Origin: Eudorina sp. 2006-703-Eu-15
Taxonomy: Eukaryota; Chlorophyta; Chlorophyceae; Chlamydomonadales; Volvocaceae
Assembly: GCA_003117195.1 (NCBI GenBank)
Contig: BDSI01000023.1
Location: 62,001 to 126,000, forward strand
DNA length: 64,000 bases
Direction: 5' to 3'
In this document: positions 11,807 through 21,966 of the stretch, piece after piece
Layout of the letters: each line of letters starts with the position of its first letter
How positions within the stretch are numbered: the first letter of the stretch is position 1
The notes under the pieces: model-generated
Seen by the model: only the letters and a program-made list of their open reading frames with translations
What the model was told of the DNA's origin: nothing
Database searches by the model: none
Made by a program: the position numbers and the translations under genes

Positions 11807-14439
11807 TCACTTCTTCTTGAGTTCATCTGGCTGCAGCCGATCCAGCAGCCGATGGGCCTTGCTGACGTCTCCAGTCTTGTACGCCAGCGCCATTTGGGCG
11901 CGCAGCAGCTCCTGCGGGCCAGGCAAAGCCAAACGACGGCAATCACCAAGGTCAGATGGCAACAACAGGGCTGACAGTGTCCCGGCTTTCCGGCGGAAGA
12001 GCATGGCCCTCGCCACCCGTCACCGCCAGCAGCTGCGTTCCTTTAGCCCGCCAGCTCGTCCCTCTTACGGCCCTTCCCAATACGGCCAAGTCCGCGCCCA
12101 TCCCTCCGCACCTGCTCGCGCATGTCCTGGCCCTTGTCGCTGAACTTGATCTCACGGTAAGCGTCCTGCAGGCGCTCTGCCGCCAGCTTCTGCCTCTCCT
12201 CGGCGCGCTGCTGCCGCAGCGCCTCTTCATCGTTCAGCGTGCTCTTCTTCTTCCCCGCCAGCTTGGCACCCTTGGCGGCAGCCTTGGCGGCCCGCGCGCG
12301 CTCGTAGGCCTCCAGGTCATAGTACTTGCGGTGTGGCAAGGTGCCTAGGTGGCCAGGCGGGCAAGAAGCCAGACGGACAGCGTGTCAAATCAAGCCGAGA
12401 GCATTGTGCACGCGCCCAAAGCAGGGCAAGGCAATCCAAAACGAATCGCATGCGGAATGGGTAGAAATAGTCAAGGCGTGTACTGTCTGAGTTAAACGGA
12501 AGGATCAGCAACGCTGCCACGCAGCAAGTTGCCCTGGCAGAGGCGATTCACGGGGCTGGGGGCGGCGCAGTCGTGAGTCCCCTTGGCGGCAATCGCCGAT
12601 GGTACATGCCACTTACCGGTGTTGTAATCCTCCATGTAGTCCTTGAACAGGTCGCGCTCATCAAATTTGCCGAGCGTCTCCACGTCCGTCTTCTTCACCT
12701 CCAGCGCCCACAGGATGAACTCGTTACGCTTGGCGTACGCGTCGCTCTGCGATGACGATAATCCGGGTAACAGCAGCGGCGTTCGTTCAGAGGCTGGATT
12801 CCAGTGAGTGCGCTCAGCGGCCATGTGCAGTTTGAGGGGAATTCGACCAGGCTGTCCAGCCATGGACTACTCTCCCGCTGCCGCGTGCTTGCTGCCGCTG
12901 TCGCGTACCCGCTGCCGCTGTCGTTTACCCGCTGCCGCTGTCGTGTACCGGCAAGGCCGTGCAACTGCGATCATGGCATCTGAGCGCGTGCAAGTTCCCA
13001 CGTGCAATGTGGCCTCAGCCGGCCGGCAATGACCACATCACATAAGCACATCGGGCCCCTGACTCACCTCACGAATGATGCCGTACTTGCCGAAGTCCTC
13101 CGAGTGGGTGAGCGTCCTTGCGGCCGGCTTCTCCTTTGTCTTCCGCTTCTTCCTGTCCTTCTCCTTGCTCCGCTTCTTCTTGCTGCTTCGCTTCTTGTCC
13201 TTGTCGCCACGTTTCCGCTGTGCAGCGCGATGGGCGCCACAGGGGCAATCACACAGAGGAGAATTGTTGGGCGTGCAAGAGCGCAACTGGTCACACGAGA
13301 AGACCCATGAAAAGCGGGCACCACAGACGTGAAAACGCGCTGGCGGCCGGCCGGGGTTGTTTGCTTTCGCTCCCCACCTTGGCGGCACGGTCAACCCCGC
13401 GCGTCCCATACTGCCATCGCCACGCAGCTTTAGCGTCAGAGGAAACGGATGACAGAATATGAACCCTAACCAACATACCGGTACTCGCGCACTCTTTCCT
13501 CCGCAAAAAAAGAAAGCGCTCCGCGGGAGTTGCAGCAGCCAAAGCGCAATCCGCCGCACTACCCCTGCTGTTGCGAACACAGTCCGGCCTGCACCCGCTC
13601 GCATAACCGGCAACCCCACCTTTTTCCGCTCCCCGCCCTCTCCGTCCGAGCCCGAGTCGTCGCCTGAGCCGCTGGATTCGCTGTCGCTTCCCGAGCTGCC
13701 GCTGCTGCTCGGCTCGTCCTGCGCCTTCTCCAGATCGTGCTGCATTTTCTTGCGTTTCTGTGCAGGACACATGGCGAATGGACACGAGCAGCAGTGACGC
13801 TGACAGATGACCCACCGTGGCTCCGAGGTGGCCCAACACGGACCACTGGACCACAGGAGGCGCGCATGGCTGCTAAGCGCAACACATTGCTGCGTCCAGC
13901 GACATTCAGGGGAGGCACATCCTGGTCCAGGCTTGGGCTCTGCAAATTTGTACGATGGCAAGCGATGGCCTGAAGTGCTGCAAATTGCCCCGACGGGTTA
14001 TCTGGAAGTGAAACGCGTCCCACGAGTGACACATGAGCGCGTGTCAGATGCATTCGTCTGTGCACCAAGTGCGGGAGGCCCCACCCCCCGCACACCTATG
14101 CCTGCCCATCCCAGGAACGCCCACCCCTAAACCAACAAATACTTTTTGGATGGATTTCAGCTTGATGTCGTTCTCAGCAACAAAGCGTCGCAGCAGGGAC
14201 AGGGCCTTGTCCACGTCCCAGTTCGTTTCGCGAAGCGCCATAACACGGGAAAAGAAGCCCAGCTGTGGCAGGAGGATGGCAAGCTTCTGAAGAGCGTTTT
14301 GCTCTTTCTCCAGCTGCATTTGCTCGGCATGGAGCTGGACCATTGATTTCCCAACATTTTCGGTCTGGCCTGCAGCCCCGCGTGTATAGAAGTTACTTGC
14401 ATCTATACCAAGTGAGTTTTGACCTACTGCTAACGACAT
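11807..14439 (-). CDS. SCI1-like (style cell-cycle inhibitor 1-type) nuclear protein
   Basis: Six exons (14439-14143, 13757-13620, 13217-13068, 12746-12617, 12344-12112, 11911-11807) join in matching phases to a 350-residue protein. The core matches the plant SCI1 family in order: an acidic Ser/Asp tract, a Lys/Arg-rich KKKRSKEKDRKKRKTKEK tract, FGKYGIIRE, then the NEFILWALEVKKTDVETLG and DLFKDYMEDYNT region, KYYDLEAYER, LNDEEALRQQRAEERQK, and a C-terminus LRAQMALAYKTGDVSKAHRL. Plant SCI1 is a nuclear protein linked to cell-cycle control; that role here is inferred. The first 99 residues (exon 1) are not part of the plant family as I know it. They contain a short UBA-like helical segment (TNWDVDKALSLLRRFV). 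Exons 1 and 2 join in phase 0 through a GTATTT donor, which is less typical than the others. Confidence 0.85.
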
Positions 14440-14796
14440 GATTTAATGTTTTCGGGGCGTCTGCCCCGGTCGGGAAGCCTGCTATGGCACACGGTGGATG
14501 TAAATACAGAATTGATGCGTACTAGAAACAAGAAGTCTCCGTGTTGCAAGCCATGCCAGTGTCTAGGAGGCGCTAGGTATAATTGGCAAGGATGCCGTAC
14601 AATAATGCTTCGTACAAAAATTGCCAGGTAGTTGCCAAGTCTTCAACTCTACACATAATTTGCTTACAGGGGATGTCATATTCGAGTAGGTGTTTCTATC
14701 ACATACAAGCACATTGGGAAGTGGTTCCTTTCGCAGATCCAGCTGAGCACGCCCTCCAAAAGTTGGCATTCCACGGACACGCGAGATATTGAGATA
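14440..14796. promoter_or_regulatory. Divergent intergenic region shared by SCI1-like and SARNP-like genes
   Basis: Only 357 bp separate the two start codons, which point away from each other. Both promoters and 5' UTRs must fit here or overlap the first exons. The stretch is clearly more AT-rich than the coding DNA on both sides. I could not assign a TATA box or a defined element. Co-regulation of two nuclear RNA-related genes is an inference from position only. Confidence 0.5.
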
Positions 14797-16748
14797 ATGG
14801 TGACTTTGGAGGAGGTGGACAAACTTAAAGTGCCCGTAAGTTCGCCGTTTGGCGCCGGTCCGGGTACCGGTGTTGAAACTGTTTACTGAACGCCGATGAC
14901 GGTAACAACATCAATTTATTCCATACAGGAGTTAAAGGCAGCTTGCAAGGAACTGGGTCTGGAACTGAGCGGCAACAAAGCTGACCTTGTTGCACGCTTG
15001 AAGGAAGCCCTGTCAGTGCAGCAGGGAGGCGGTGGCACAGAGGCAGCAGCGGAGGGTGCTGAGAAGACTTCTGCCGCTGAGGAACCAAAGCCGGAAACTC
15101 CAACGGTCGCCGACCCAGAGGCCGCAGCGGTCAAGCCGGCGGAGCGGAAGACCGATGTTGCCGACGGCGCAGCCATAGAAGCAGCACCGGCCGGTGGCGA
15201 GAAGTCTCGGGCTCGCATTGCCTTCTCGGATAGTGAAGCCGCGGTACGTCCGTCAGGCGCCGACGCCATCACCGGCCAGCTTGCGGACCCAACTAAAACA
15301 GAGCGTACAATTGGCACCTGCTAGGCGTCTGCAGGGCACCACCATGGCGTCTGTATCTCACGCCACTCGTAGGGTGTTTCTCTGCGCGCACGTTGTGCTG
15401 ACTGTTCCCCCCTTCGCCCGTTATCCAGAAATTCGAGACTGCTAAGGTGCAAGTCGTCAACGTTCCCACGGCGGATAAGCCAAAGGCGCTGAGCGAAGCG
15501 GAGAAGATCCGTATACGGAAAGAGAGGTGAGCTTGCAGACGGAGGGACGATGGGGTAACTGACGAGGAACGTGGCTTGCGGGCACCGCAAAGATTGGCTA
15601 CGCACTTGTCCGTCAGAGCCCCTGATGTTGGGTCCTGGTTCACTGTTTTGTTTGTATGGGCCAGTTCAATGAAGGCACGCGGCCACATTTCAGGCGATGC
15701 TCGTCGCGGGTCATTACGGTACACACCACGCGGTCCTTGCAGTGCATCCTGCCTGCCCCTGACGATGTACCTCTTATGGCACATCCGTGCGTAGGTTCAA
15801 GGACCCGGAGGTGGAGCGGAAGAAGCAGCGCGCGCAGCGATTCAACTTGGTGCGTCACGCAGCTCGGGGGTCAGCGGTCCCGGAGATCGTCGCTTGTGGT
15901 TGCATATTCACACCTGTGCGTCGTAGACCCGGGTTCTTTCGTGCTAGGGCGATGCCAGCTGCATTGGAGTACTGATGGCGTCAGGGGTGCTTAGGATCCG
16001 GTTGCGTTTTCGGTCAGCGGATGAGCGGTGCCTCTTGGTGGTGCTCCCCGGTAAATGCCTCGCTTGCGTCCGCCCTGGACGATGTGTAGATTGACGCGGA
16101 TCTGGAGAAGGACAAGATGTTGAAGCGTGCTGAGCGGTTCGGTACGAAGCACCCGGAGCTGGAGCAGCTCAAGAAGCAGCAGCGAGCCGAGCGCTTTGGC
16201 ATTGTGGACGAGGAGACAAAGAAGAAGCAGCGCCTAGAAAAATTCAAGCCGCTTCCGACCGCCAAGGCGAACTTCAACCTGTCGGTCAAGCAGGATGACG
16301 ACTTCGAGGCGAAGAAGAAGGTGAGTGCCTCGCGCATGCTGCGGGCACGGGCGGTGGAATGAGGAGCTGTAGGAGGAGCTTATGGCCAGGAGGGCTCGCG
16401 CGGGGACTGACATTCTAATGAAACGCGGAGGGCTGACAGTCGGAATTAGCCTGGTGCCCTCCCTTTTTGCACTACTAGTTCGGCTGTGGAACGGACGGCT
16501 GTGGAACGGGGAACAGAAGACACGGCGGACAGGGCCGCCGTTGTGCACAGGCCTTGTGCAGCGATTTGGGTTAACGTGTCTGTTTGTGTAAGCGAAGCAG
16601 TCATACACGGAAGGTTAAGGTCGGTGTATTTCCTGCTGTAGAGCTCGGGAGCTGCCCTGACGGGCTGCCACAACTTTGGGTCATTCCCACTATGTGTCCC
16701 CGGATGCACCTGCAGGCTCGCGCGGCACGCTTCGCGGCGGCGACGTAA
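14797..16748 (+). CDS. SAP-domain mRNP export factor, SARNP/CIP29/Tho1-like
   Basis: Six exons (14797-14835, 14929-15243, 15429-15526, 15795-15849, 16090-16320, 16716-16748) have canonical splice sites and agreeing phases, giving 256 residues. Residues about 9-41 form a SAP DNA/RNA-binding motif (LKVP then ELKAACKELGLELSGNKADL) split by intron 1. A long acidic/Ala-rich linker follows. The C-terminal half is basic and helical, with repeated RAERFG-type motifs (RAQRFN, RAERFGTK, RAERFGIV), as in human SARNP, yeast Tho1 and plant MOS11, which act with the TREX complex in nuclear mRNA export. The last exon codes only ten residues (ARAARFAAAT) before TAA. It is transcribed divergently from the SCI1-like gene. 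Confidence 0.9.
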
Positions 16749-18328
16749 TCGTTCCCGGACATGCTTAGAGCTGCGCGGAGGATGAGCCGGGCTGTGGGGC
16801 TGGCATGCCGTTGCACGACGTGTCGCTGTAGACGACACGTCGTGGCGCGCGAGAGGGCGTCGTCACGTGGCGGTCGGCTGGGAGACCCGTTCGGGTGCAT
16901 GGGCGTTGACGTGCACCGGCAGCTTTTGCGGTCGCACTGCATCGCTGGCTGCGTGATCTTCGACCGGTGTCGTACTTGGCTTTGGGCTGGTTCGACTGTC
17001 GGAGCAAGGCTTAAAGTTGGGGGGATGCGGCACGGAGTATTTTGAACTGGGTCTTCGTGGTAGGGAGGTGCGTGTAAGTAGGTCGGCGCCTGCACCTGCA
17101 CGAATGCCTGAGTCCTCGTCTAATCACTATTACACCAGTTTTGCGTATGCAATTCGTTACACGTGCGCCCATCTGCGACGATGCACTTGAACCCTCCCCA
17201 ACTTGACCATTACTGCTGCTTTGCTGTTTCAGCTTGTTTCACGATGCCACACCCCACGATGTCACACCCCGTGAAAGAGCATGCATGGCATCTGTCGTCG
17301 CTGCATCTGTCGTCGCTGCCTCGCAACGGCTCTTGGGAAGGTAAGTTTGGCACGTGATGCAAGTCCATCCAGGAGTGGCCATGGCACGTCCTCGCACCAT
17401 GATCATATGCTGGCACCGGGTTTGCCGTGGGTTTATGGGTGGTTGGTGCGGCGCCGGACCCTGGCGTGTATGTTGCTCTCCTTTTAACATTATTTGACAG
17501 TTCCCGCTTCTGGTTGAGGCTGCCTATTAAGCTCTAAACAAGAATGGTGAAAGAGTGACGTATCTGCATGCCAAAGCCGTCGCGTGGCCATACCTAAACA
17601 ATACAATGGCCAATATTTACGACTTCTTACGAGCAGGACGCAAACAAAATGTGTGTCCGAGACTTTTTTCAGAGTGAACGCGTTTCTAGTTCAGCCCGCA
17701 TCTGAAGGAGTTGCGCTACTGCATGTTAAGCGTATCTGCTTTATAACAGCATTATTTGTCATGCACGTTTTGAGGTTGGAGGACAGCTGTACGGTGGTTC
17801 AGTTGACCTGGGTCGCATCATCATCATCATTAGCTCCTGCTTTTTTTGCGAACATATTTACCTTGTGTAATTACGCACGGAAATCTCCTGCATGGTTTTA
17901 AAAGGCTGTTACGCTGCTTGGCCGTTTCGGGAGTTTGGCCGTACGGAGCCGCTACAGTTGCCCGCCTACGGACAGCGACGCAGCTTCTAGGGTGTGCAGA
18001 CCAATCGTATCTTGCTTGGTATATATATGGCACAGGACTTACGCAAAGATCAGTCTAAGCCATCTCTCTCAATCGGTGAGAGAGCTCGCCGTTGCCATCA
18101 ACCAGTTTTACACGAAGGTGCTCTGGAACACCTTTATTCAAGCACGCGTCATTTTATTGACACTCAAGCAGTTACGGGAGGCTTTGGGCAAATTCAGGAT
18201 TTCTGCAAGTAAGATCACGGTTGTGTGTTGCAACTCCAGTAATGTTGCCTCGGCCCCAGACCTTAACGCACCAGATATATTTCATACTGAATAATTGTAC
18301 GCATTAATGTTCGCAGGTATTTATAGCG
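16749..18328. other. No supported gene; 3' UTR and intergenic DNA
   Basis: It starts with the 3' UTR of the SARNP-like gene. A TGTAA motif, the usual poly(A) signal in Chlamydomonas-type algae, lies near 17072. The rest is comparatively AT-rich. A 15-bp direct duplication (GCATCTGTCGTCGCT) sits near 17288-17317. A GTTCGCAG acceptor just before 18319 may close a 5'-UTR intron of the next gene. Confidence 0.4.
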
Positions 18329-18814
18329 ATGGAGGCCAACGCGTCCCGGGTTGCCAAGATGATGCTTCGCCGTCCGGCGAGCCGCAAGGACCTTTCCAGC
18401 TTGGGCACCCTGTTCGCCCAGTGGTCTGTTCGCAATGCCGACCCGATGCGTCGGATGACCATGGGCGGTGCGCCACCGCCGGTGCAAGTTCCCGAGCCGG
18501 CCCTCGATGCATGCACCGACGCGTTTTGCGCGGTTCAGCTGACACCCACCAACAGCATCGGCAAGGCGGATTCTCTTCTCCTGTCGTCGCGTGCCTGCAG
18601 CCTGAAGAACTTGGCCAGCTTGCTGTTGAGCCCTGCAGCGAGCCTGAAGGACGGTGCGTCGCTGCTGTCACCCCAGGTCAGCATTAGCAAGACCGGCCTT
18701 GAGGGGATCGTTCGCCCCGCGTTGGGGGCCTGTGGCGATGCCGATGAGGCCCTGCTGGAGAGCAAGGGGAGCTACGCGGCCTCCATCGTCACGGGTGCCG
18801 TACAAGTGTGCTAG
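18329..18814 (+). CDS. Hypothetical protein, 161 aa
   Basis: I do not recognise this protein. A single open frame runs from ATG 18329 to TAG 18814 with the GC-rich codon use of real genes in this window, between much more AT-rich flanks. The N-terminus is basic (VAKMMLRRPASRKDL), then Ser/Leu-rich repeats of the type SLKNLASLLLSPAASLKDGA appear around residues 92-118. There is no obvious membrane span or known motif. The ATG follows a good 3' splice site (GTTCGCAG at 18311-18318) by a few bases, so a 5'-UTR intron or an upstream coding exon is likely. An amphipathic helical role is only a guess. Confidence 0.5.
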   Translation: MEANASRVAKMMLRRPASRKDLSSLGTLFAQWSVRNADPMRRMTMGGAPPPVQVPEPALDACTDAFCAVQLTPTNSIGKADSLLLSSRACSLKNLASLLLSPAASLKDGASLLSPQVSISKTGLEGIVRPALGACGDADEALLESKGSYAASIVTGAVQVC

Positions 18815-20269
18815 TTCCGTCACTTCAGCTCTGCACAAGAGAATTAGGCTGGTGTGGCTTTGAGACACACGCGCAGGCCAGATATGAAGACGTTACCATG
18901 CTGCTGTTGCTTCTTAGGTTCTTGGACGATCTGGGTTTGGTAGAGGACCGGTGGGGTGGTCCCGACGGGGCGGTCCTGCTGAGTCGGTAAGGTACTCGAA
19001 CGCCGCTGCGAAACTAGCTGTTTCCCTGGAGTTCCGATTGATTTGTCCCTCGCGCAGCGGCGGGAGTTCCGCGACCATAGCAGTGGCACGTGTGCGCGCG
19101 CGGATGGGCGAGAGCCACAAGACATGAATGCTTCGGGTCACCGAAATGCCGCGAGACGCGTCTATGCTCCGTAAGAGCCATTGAATGGCGCCATTAGTTT
19201 CGTATGCCGTGTGATTGGATCTATTGACTCCATTTCTTAGCACCCATAGCACCTCCAATTCTAGTTTTATTCTCCTAGGCGCTCCTCGCGATTTCGGCGC
19301 GCGTGTTAGCGTTAGCATGGCGTGCTGCGGCGCTCGTCGCACGGCCCGTAGACTGTTAATAGTGTATGATGTGTATCGCTCCATGTTTTGTGTTTTACGG
19401 CATAATGGCGCTTGTCGAACTGGTAGGAAAGAGGCACGCGCGGCATCAGAGGCACGCGCGGCAGCTAGCTGCATTTGGGCTGTCTGCGCAGCGATGGCGT
19501 GTGGCCGACGTACGGCGCGCAGCGATGGCGCAATTGCATGTGTTTCGAGGATATGACCACACGGTCGGCCCGTGGGGTTTAGTTCAAGAGGAAGGCAAGC
19601 CGGTCCATTGGGGACGTTACGAGATAAAGAGACACACTTGTAAGTTCGGTCGGACTTGTTTCCAACACGTGTTGGTGAGCGATGCAGCGACATGCTTGGT
19701 GCGAGAGAGGCAAGGTGGAGGATGTGTGTCGCGCCTCCTTCACACGGCCTTGGCAGTGCCAAGTCCCGAGTGCAAGTGCACCGTCGGTGATTTTGAATCA
19801 CACCCACGATGACATCAACACACTTCGAAATATATCAGCAGCCCGACATTCTGATATCGCACTCACATGGGCGCGCTTGACCGTTCCGGCAGTCCCGGTC
19901 GTACGGTCATCCGGCTGCCTAACGAATCCAAGATGTATCACAGACGACACTGTCAAGCGAACGTTCCCCACTGTTATTCTACATAATGTTACGTTCCCTA
20001 CTGCTTGCACCAAAGGGCAGGTATAAATTTACGCTCACACACCTACCCTGTTACGACGCCATGATGACATGCGCAGGAGCCTCGACCCACCTCGGCCAAC
20101 GGATCAGAATCCTTCGGCCTAGAAACCCTAGACCAGACACCCACCCGCTGCACGATTCACGCGGACAGGCATTGGGCTGCGGGGGCTCACACTCGGGCCG
20201 CGCCGCCAGCCCTATCCCTATCCCTTACCCCTATCCCGTCAGCCTTGGCCGCGGCGTCGCTGCGCCACA
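18815..20269. other. No supported gene
   Basis: About 1.45 kb of mixed composition without a convincing exon on either strand. There are small local duplications (GGCACGCGCGGCA near 19433 and 19451; GCAGCGATGGCG near 19488 and 19519). Open stretches at 19215-19812 have no domain and unlike codon use. Confidence 0.4.
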
Positions 20270-20548
20270 CTCCGATCCCGCACGCATAATTTCAGCGACG
20301 AGAGAGGCGGGCCCCAGACTTCGGCTCCATATGAGAGCGAGGATCTAACCTGAACGTCGAAACAACGGAGCATCAAGTCTGGTGCCCAAATCCGATTTGC
20401 CTCCAGCTTACGCATCAAAGAGAACACTGCTCTGCGCCCAACATCACATGCGACAAGAATCGAACGGAAGATTGCTACCGCGAGCTCCTTAACCGGAATG
20501 GCCTGGCCGGCAAACCTGAGTTGCCTAGCGCCCTCCGTGAGGTGTACG
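20270..20548 (-). pseudogene. Fragment of LINE reverse transcriptase, thumb/connection region
   Basis: Read on the minus strand, this codes LRFAGQAIPVKELAVAIFRS followed by DLMLRCFDVQVRSSLSYGAE and VW. This matches the region after the RT palm in LINE ORF2 (F-x-G-x-x-I/L-P-V, then V-x-x-x-L-S-Y-G-x-E-V-W). No stop codon interrupts this part, but the neighbouring sequence is lost on both sides. It ends where the plus-strand LINE begins. It continues, in protein order, the minus-strand RT whose N-terminal parts lie at 26.92-29.55 kb, so it is probably the other half of one element split by insertion. Confidence 0.7.
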
Positions 20549-20559
20549 TACTGGTTCTG

Positions 20560-20576
20560 TGTAACGCTGGGTTACA
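20560..20576. repeat. Near-palindromic 17-mer, possible left target-site duplicate
   Basis: TGTAACGCTGGGTTACA lies at the left edge of the plus-strand LINE block. A 14/17 match, TGTAACCCGGCGTTACA, lies at 26903-26919 on the right edge in the same orientation. Inside them the edges read AGTATAAGTC (20576-20585) and GACTTATACT (26894-26903), a 10-bp inverted pair. A degraded target-site duplication is inferred. Confidence 0.4.
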
Positions 20577-20591
20577 GTATAAGTCTGATCG

Positions 20592-21966
20592 CACAGGTGG
20601 AGGAATGGTGCCCCCAGCAATGGCGCATCGAGGGCCTTCCGCCGGCCTCCGACGCGGCCTGCCACGCACTCCTAGACTACGTCTATGGGATGCTGGACCC
20701 AGCGCTGGGCGAGGAAGAGGATATCCCGCAGGAACCAAAAAGCAACTTCCTGGAGGTCGCTCACACCGCCCCCGAGCGGTAAAAGTCATGTTGGCCGCAG
20801 GAGCGGAGAAGCTCCCGCCGAAACTGATGCTCGACATCGAGGGCCACGAGAAGGGGCTCCTGAAGGCCTCCCACATCAAAACGCTCCCGTACGGCGGGCC
20901 CCCCATGCCGCCCCCGCCAGCCCTGCCGCAGACAGCGGCCCCGCCGCGACAGAAAGCCGCACTGGCGAGGCCACCGCCCCATATCCTAAGGGCAGAGGAA
21001 CGGGATCGGAAGAGGATGGAAGCGGAAGCCGCGGCGGAGGCCGCGGCGGAGGCCGCGGCGGCGCGAGCGGCCCCAACGGTGGCCGCCCGAGATGCGGCCC
21101 GCGGGGCCCCACACGCCCCTGCCGCACAGGCGGCGACGCGGGCGGCTCAGGCGATGACAAGGACAGGCCAGCAGGCCGCAGGGACGACCCAAACGGGGAC
21201 ACCAGCGACCCAGACAGCAGCAGCCGGCGCCCCTGCAGTCGCAGCCGCCGCCTCTGCAGCGGCAGCCACCGCCCCCGCCGCGGCCACCGCTAAACCCGCA
21301 GCAGCAGCCGCCAAATCCGCTGCGGCAGCCGCCATCCCCACCGCGGCGGCCGCCAACCTCGCAGCGCCTGCCGCCACCCACGCAGCGACAGCCGCAACCC
21401 GCGCAGGGGCCGGCGCCACCCCAACAGCGGCAACAGCAACCTCAACGGCGGCAGCCGCGCCACCACCGACAGCCGCCGCGGCCCCAGCCAACGCAGCCGC
21501 GGGGGAGGGAGGACTCCGGGTGAACATCCCGACAGGGGCACGACCCCTGACGTCCGAACGGTTCTTTGGACCATCGGACCCCGGACCCAGCGGCTCGGGC
21601 GCGGACGGACCGGGGGCCCACGGCCAGACCCCACGAGGGACGACCATCATCCCGCCGCCGCCAGGCACTCAGGAAACCCCGGCAGGAGCGCCCCAACGGC
21701 AGGGCATTTCAAGGCCGAGATCGACCTCCGGAGCGGGCGAAACCCCCCCAGCCAAGAACCCGGCGGTGACTCTGGCAGAGGAGGGAGAGACCGGGCCTGC
21801 GGATGACGATACGACGATGACGGCAGCCGAAGGGTTTCAACCGGTGCCGCGACCCATTCGACCCCCCCGAAACAACCCCCCCCACCCCGCGGTGGGCGCC
21901 AACCACAACCGGTATGAGAGCCTGCGGACCCTGCCGCCGGGGGACGAGGACATGGGTGACGAGTGA
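20592..21966 (+). pseudogene. LINE ORF1, Ala/Pro-rich, one frameshift
   Basis: The first part, in one frame to TAA 20782, reads VEEWCPQQWRIEGLPPASDA and continues acidic. From about 20783 the protein-like sequence continues in another frame (VKVMLAAGAEKLPPKLMLDI) to TGA 21966, so a frameshift lies near 20770-20790. The second half is a long Ala-rich helix-like stretch (EAEAAAEAAAEAAAARAAP), then Ala/Thr/Pro repeats and an acidic end. No RRM or zinc knuckle was seen, so the ORF1 assignment rests on position before the endonuclease. The stop TGA overlaps a GTG that opens the ORF2 frame. Confidence 0.65.
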
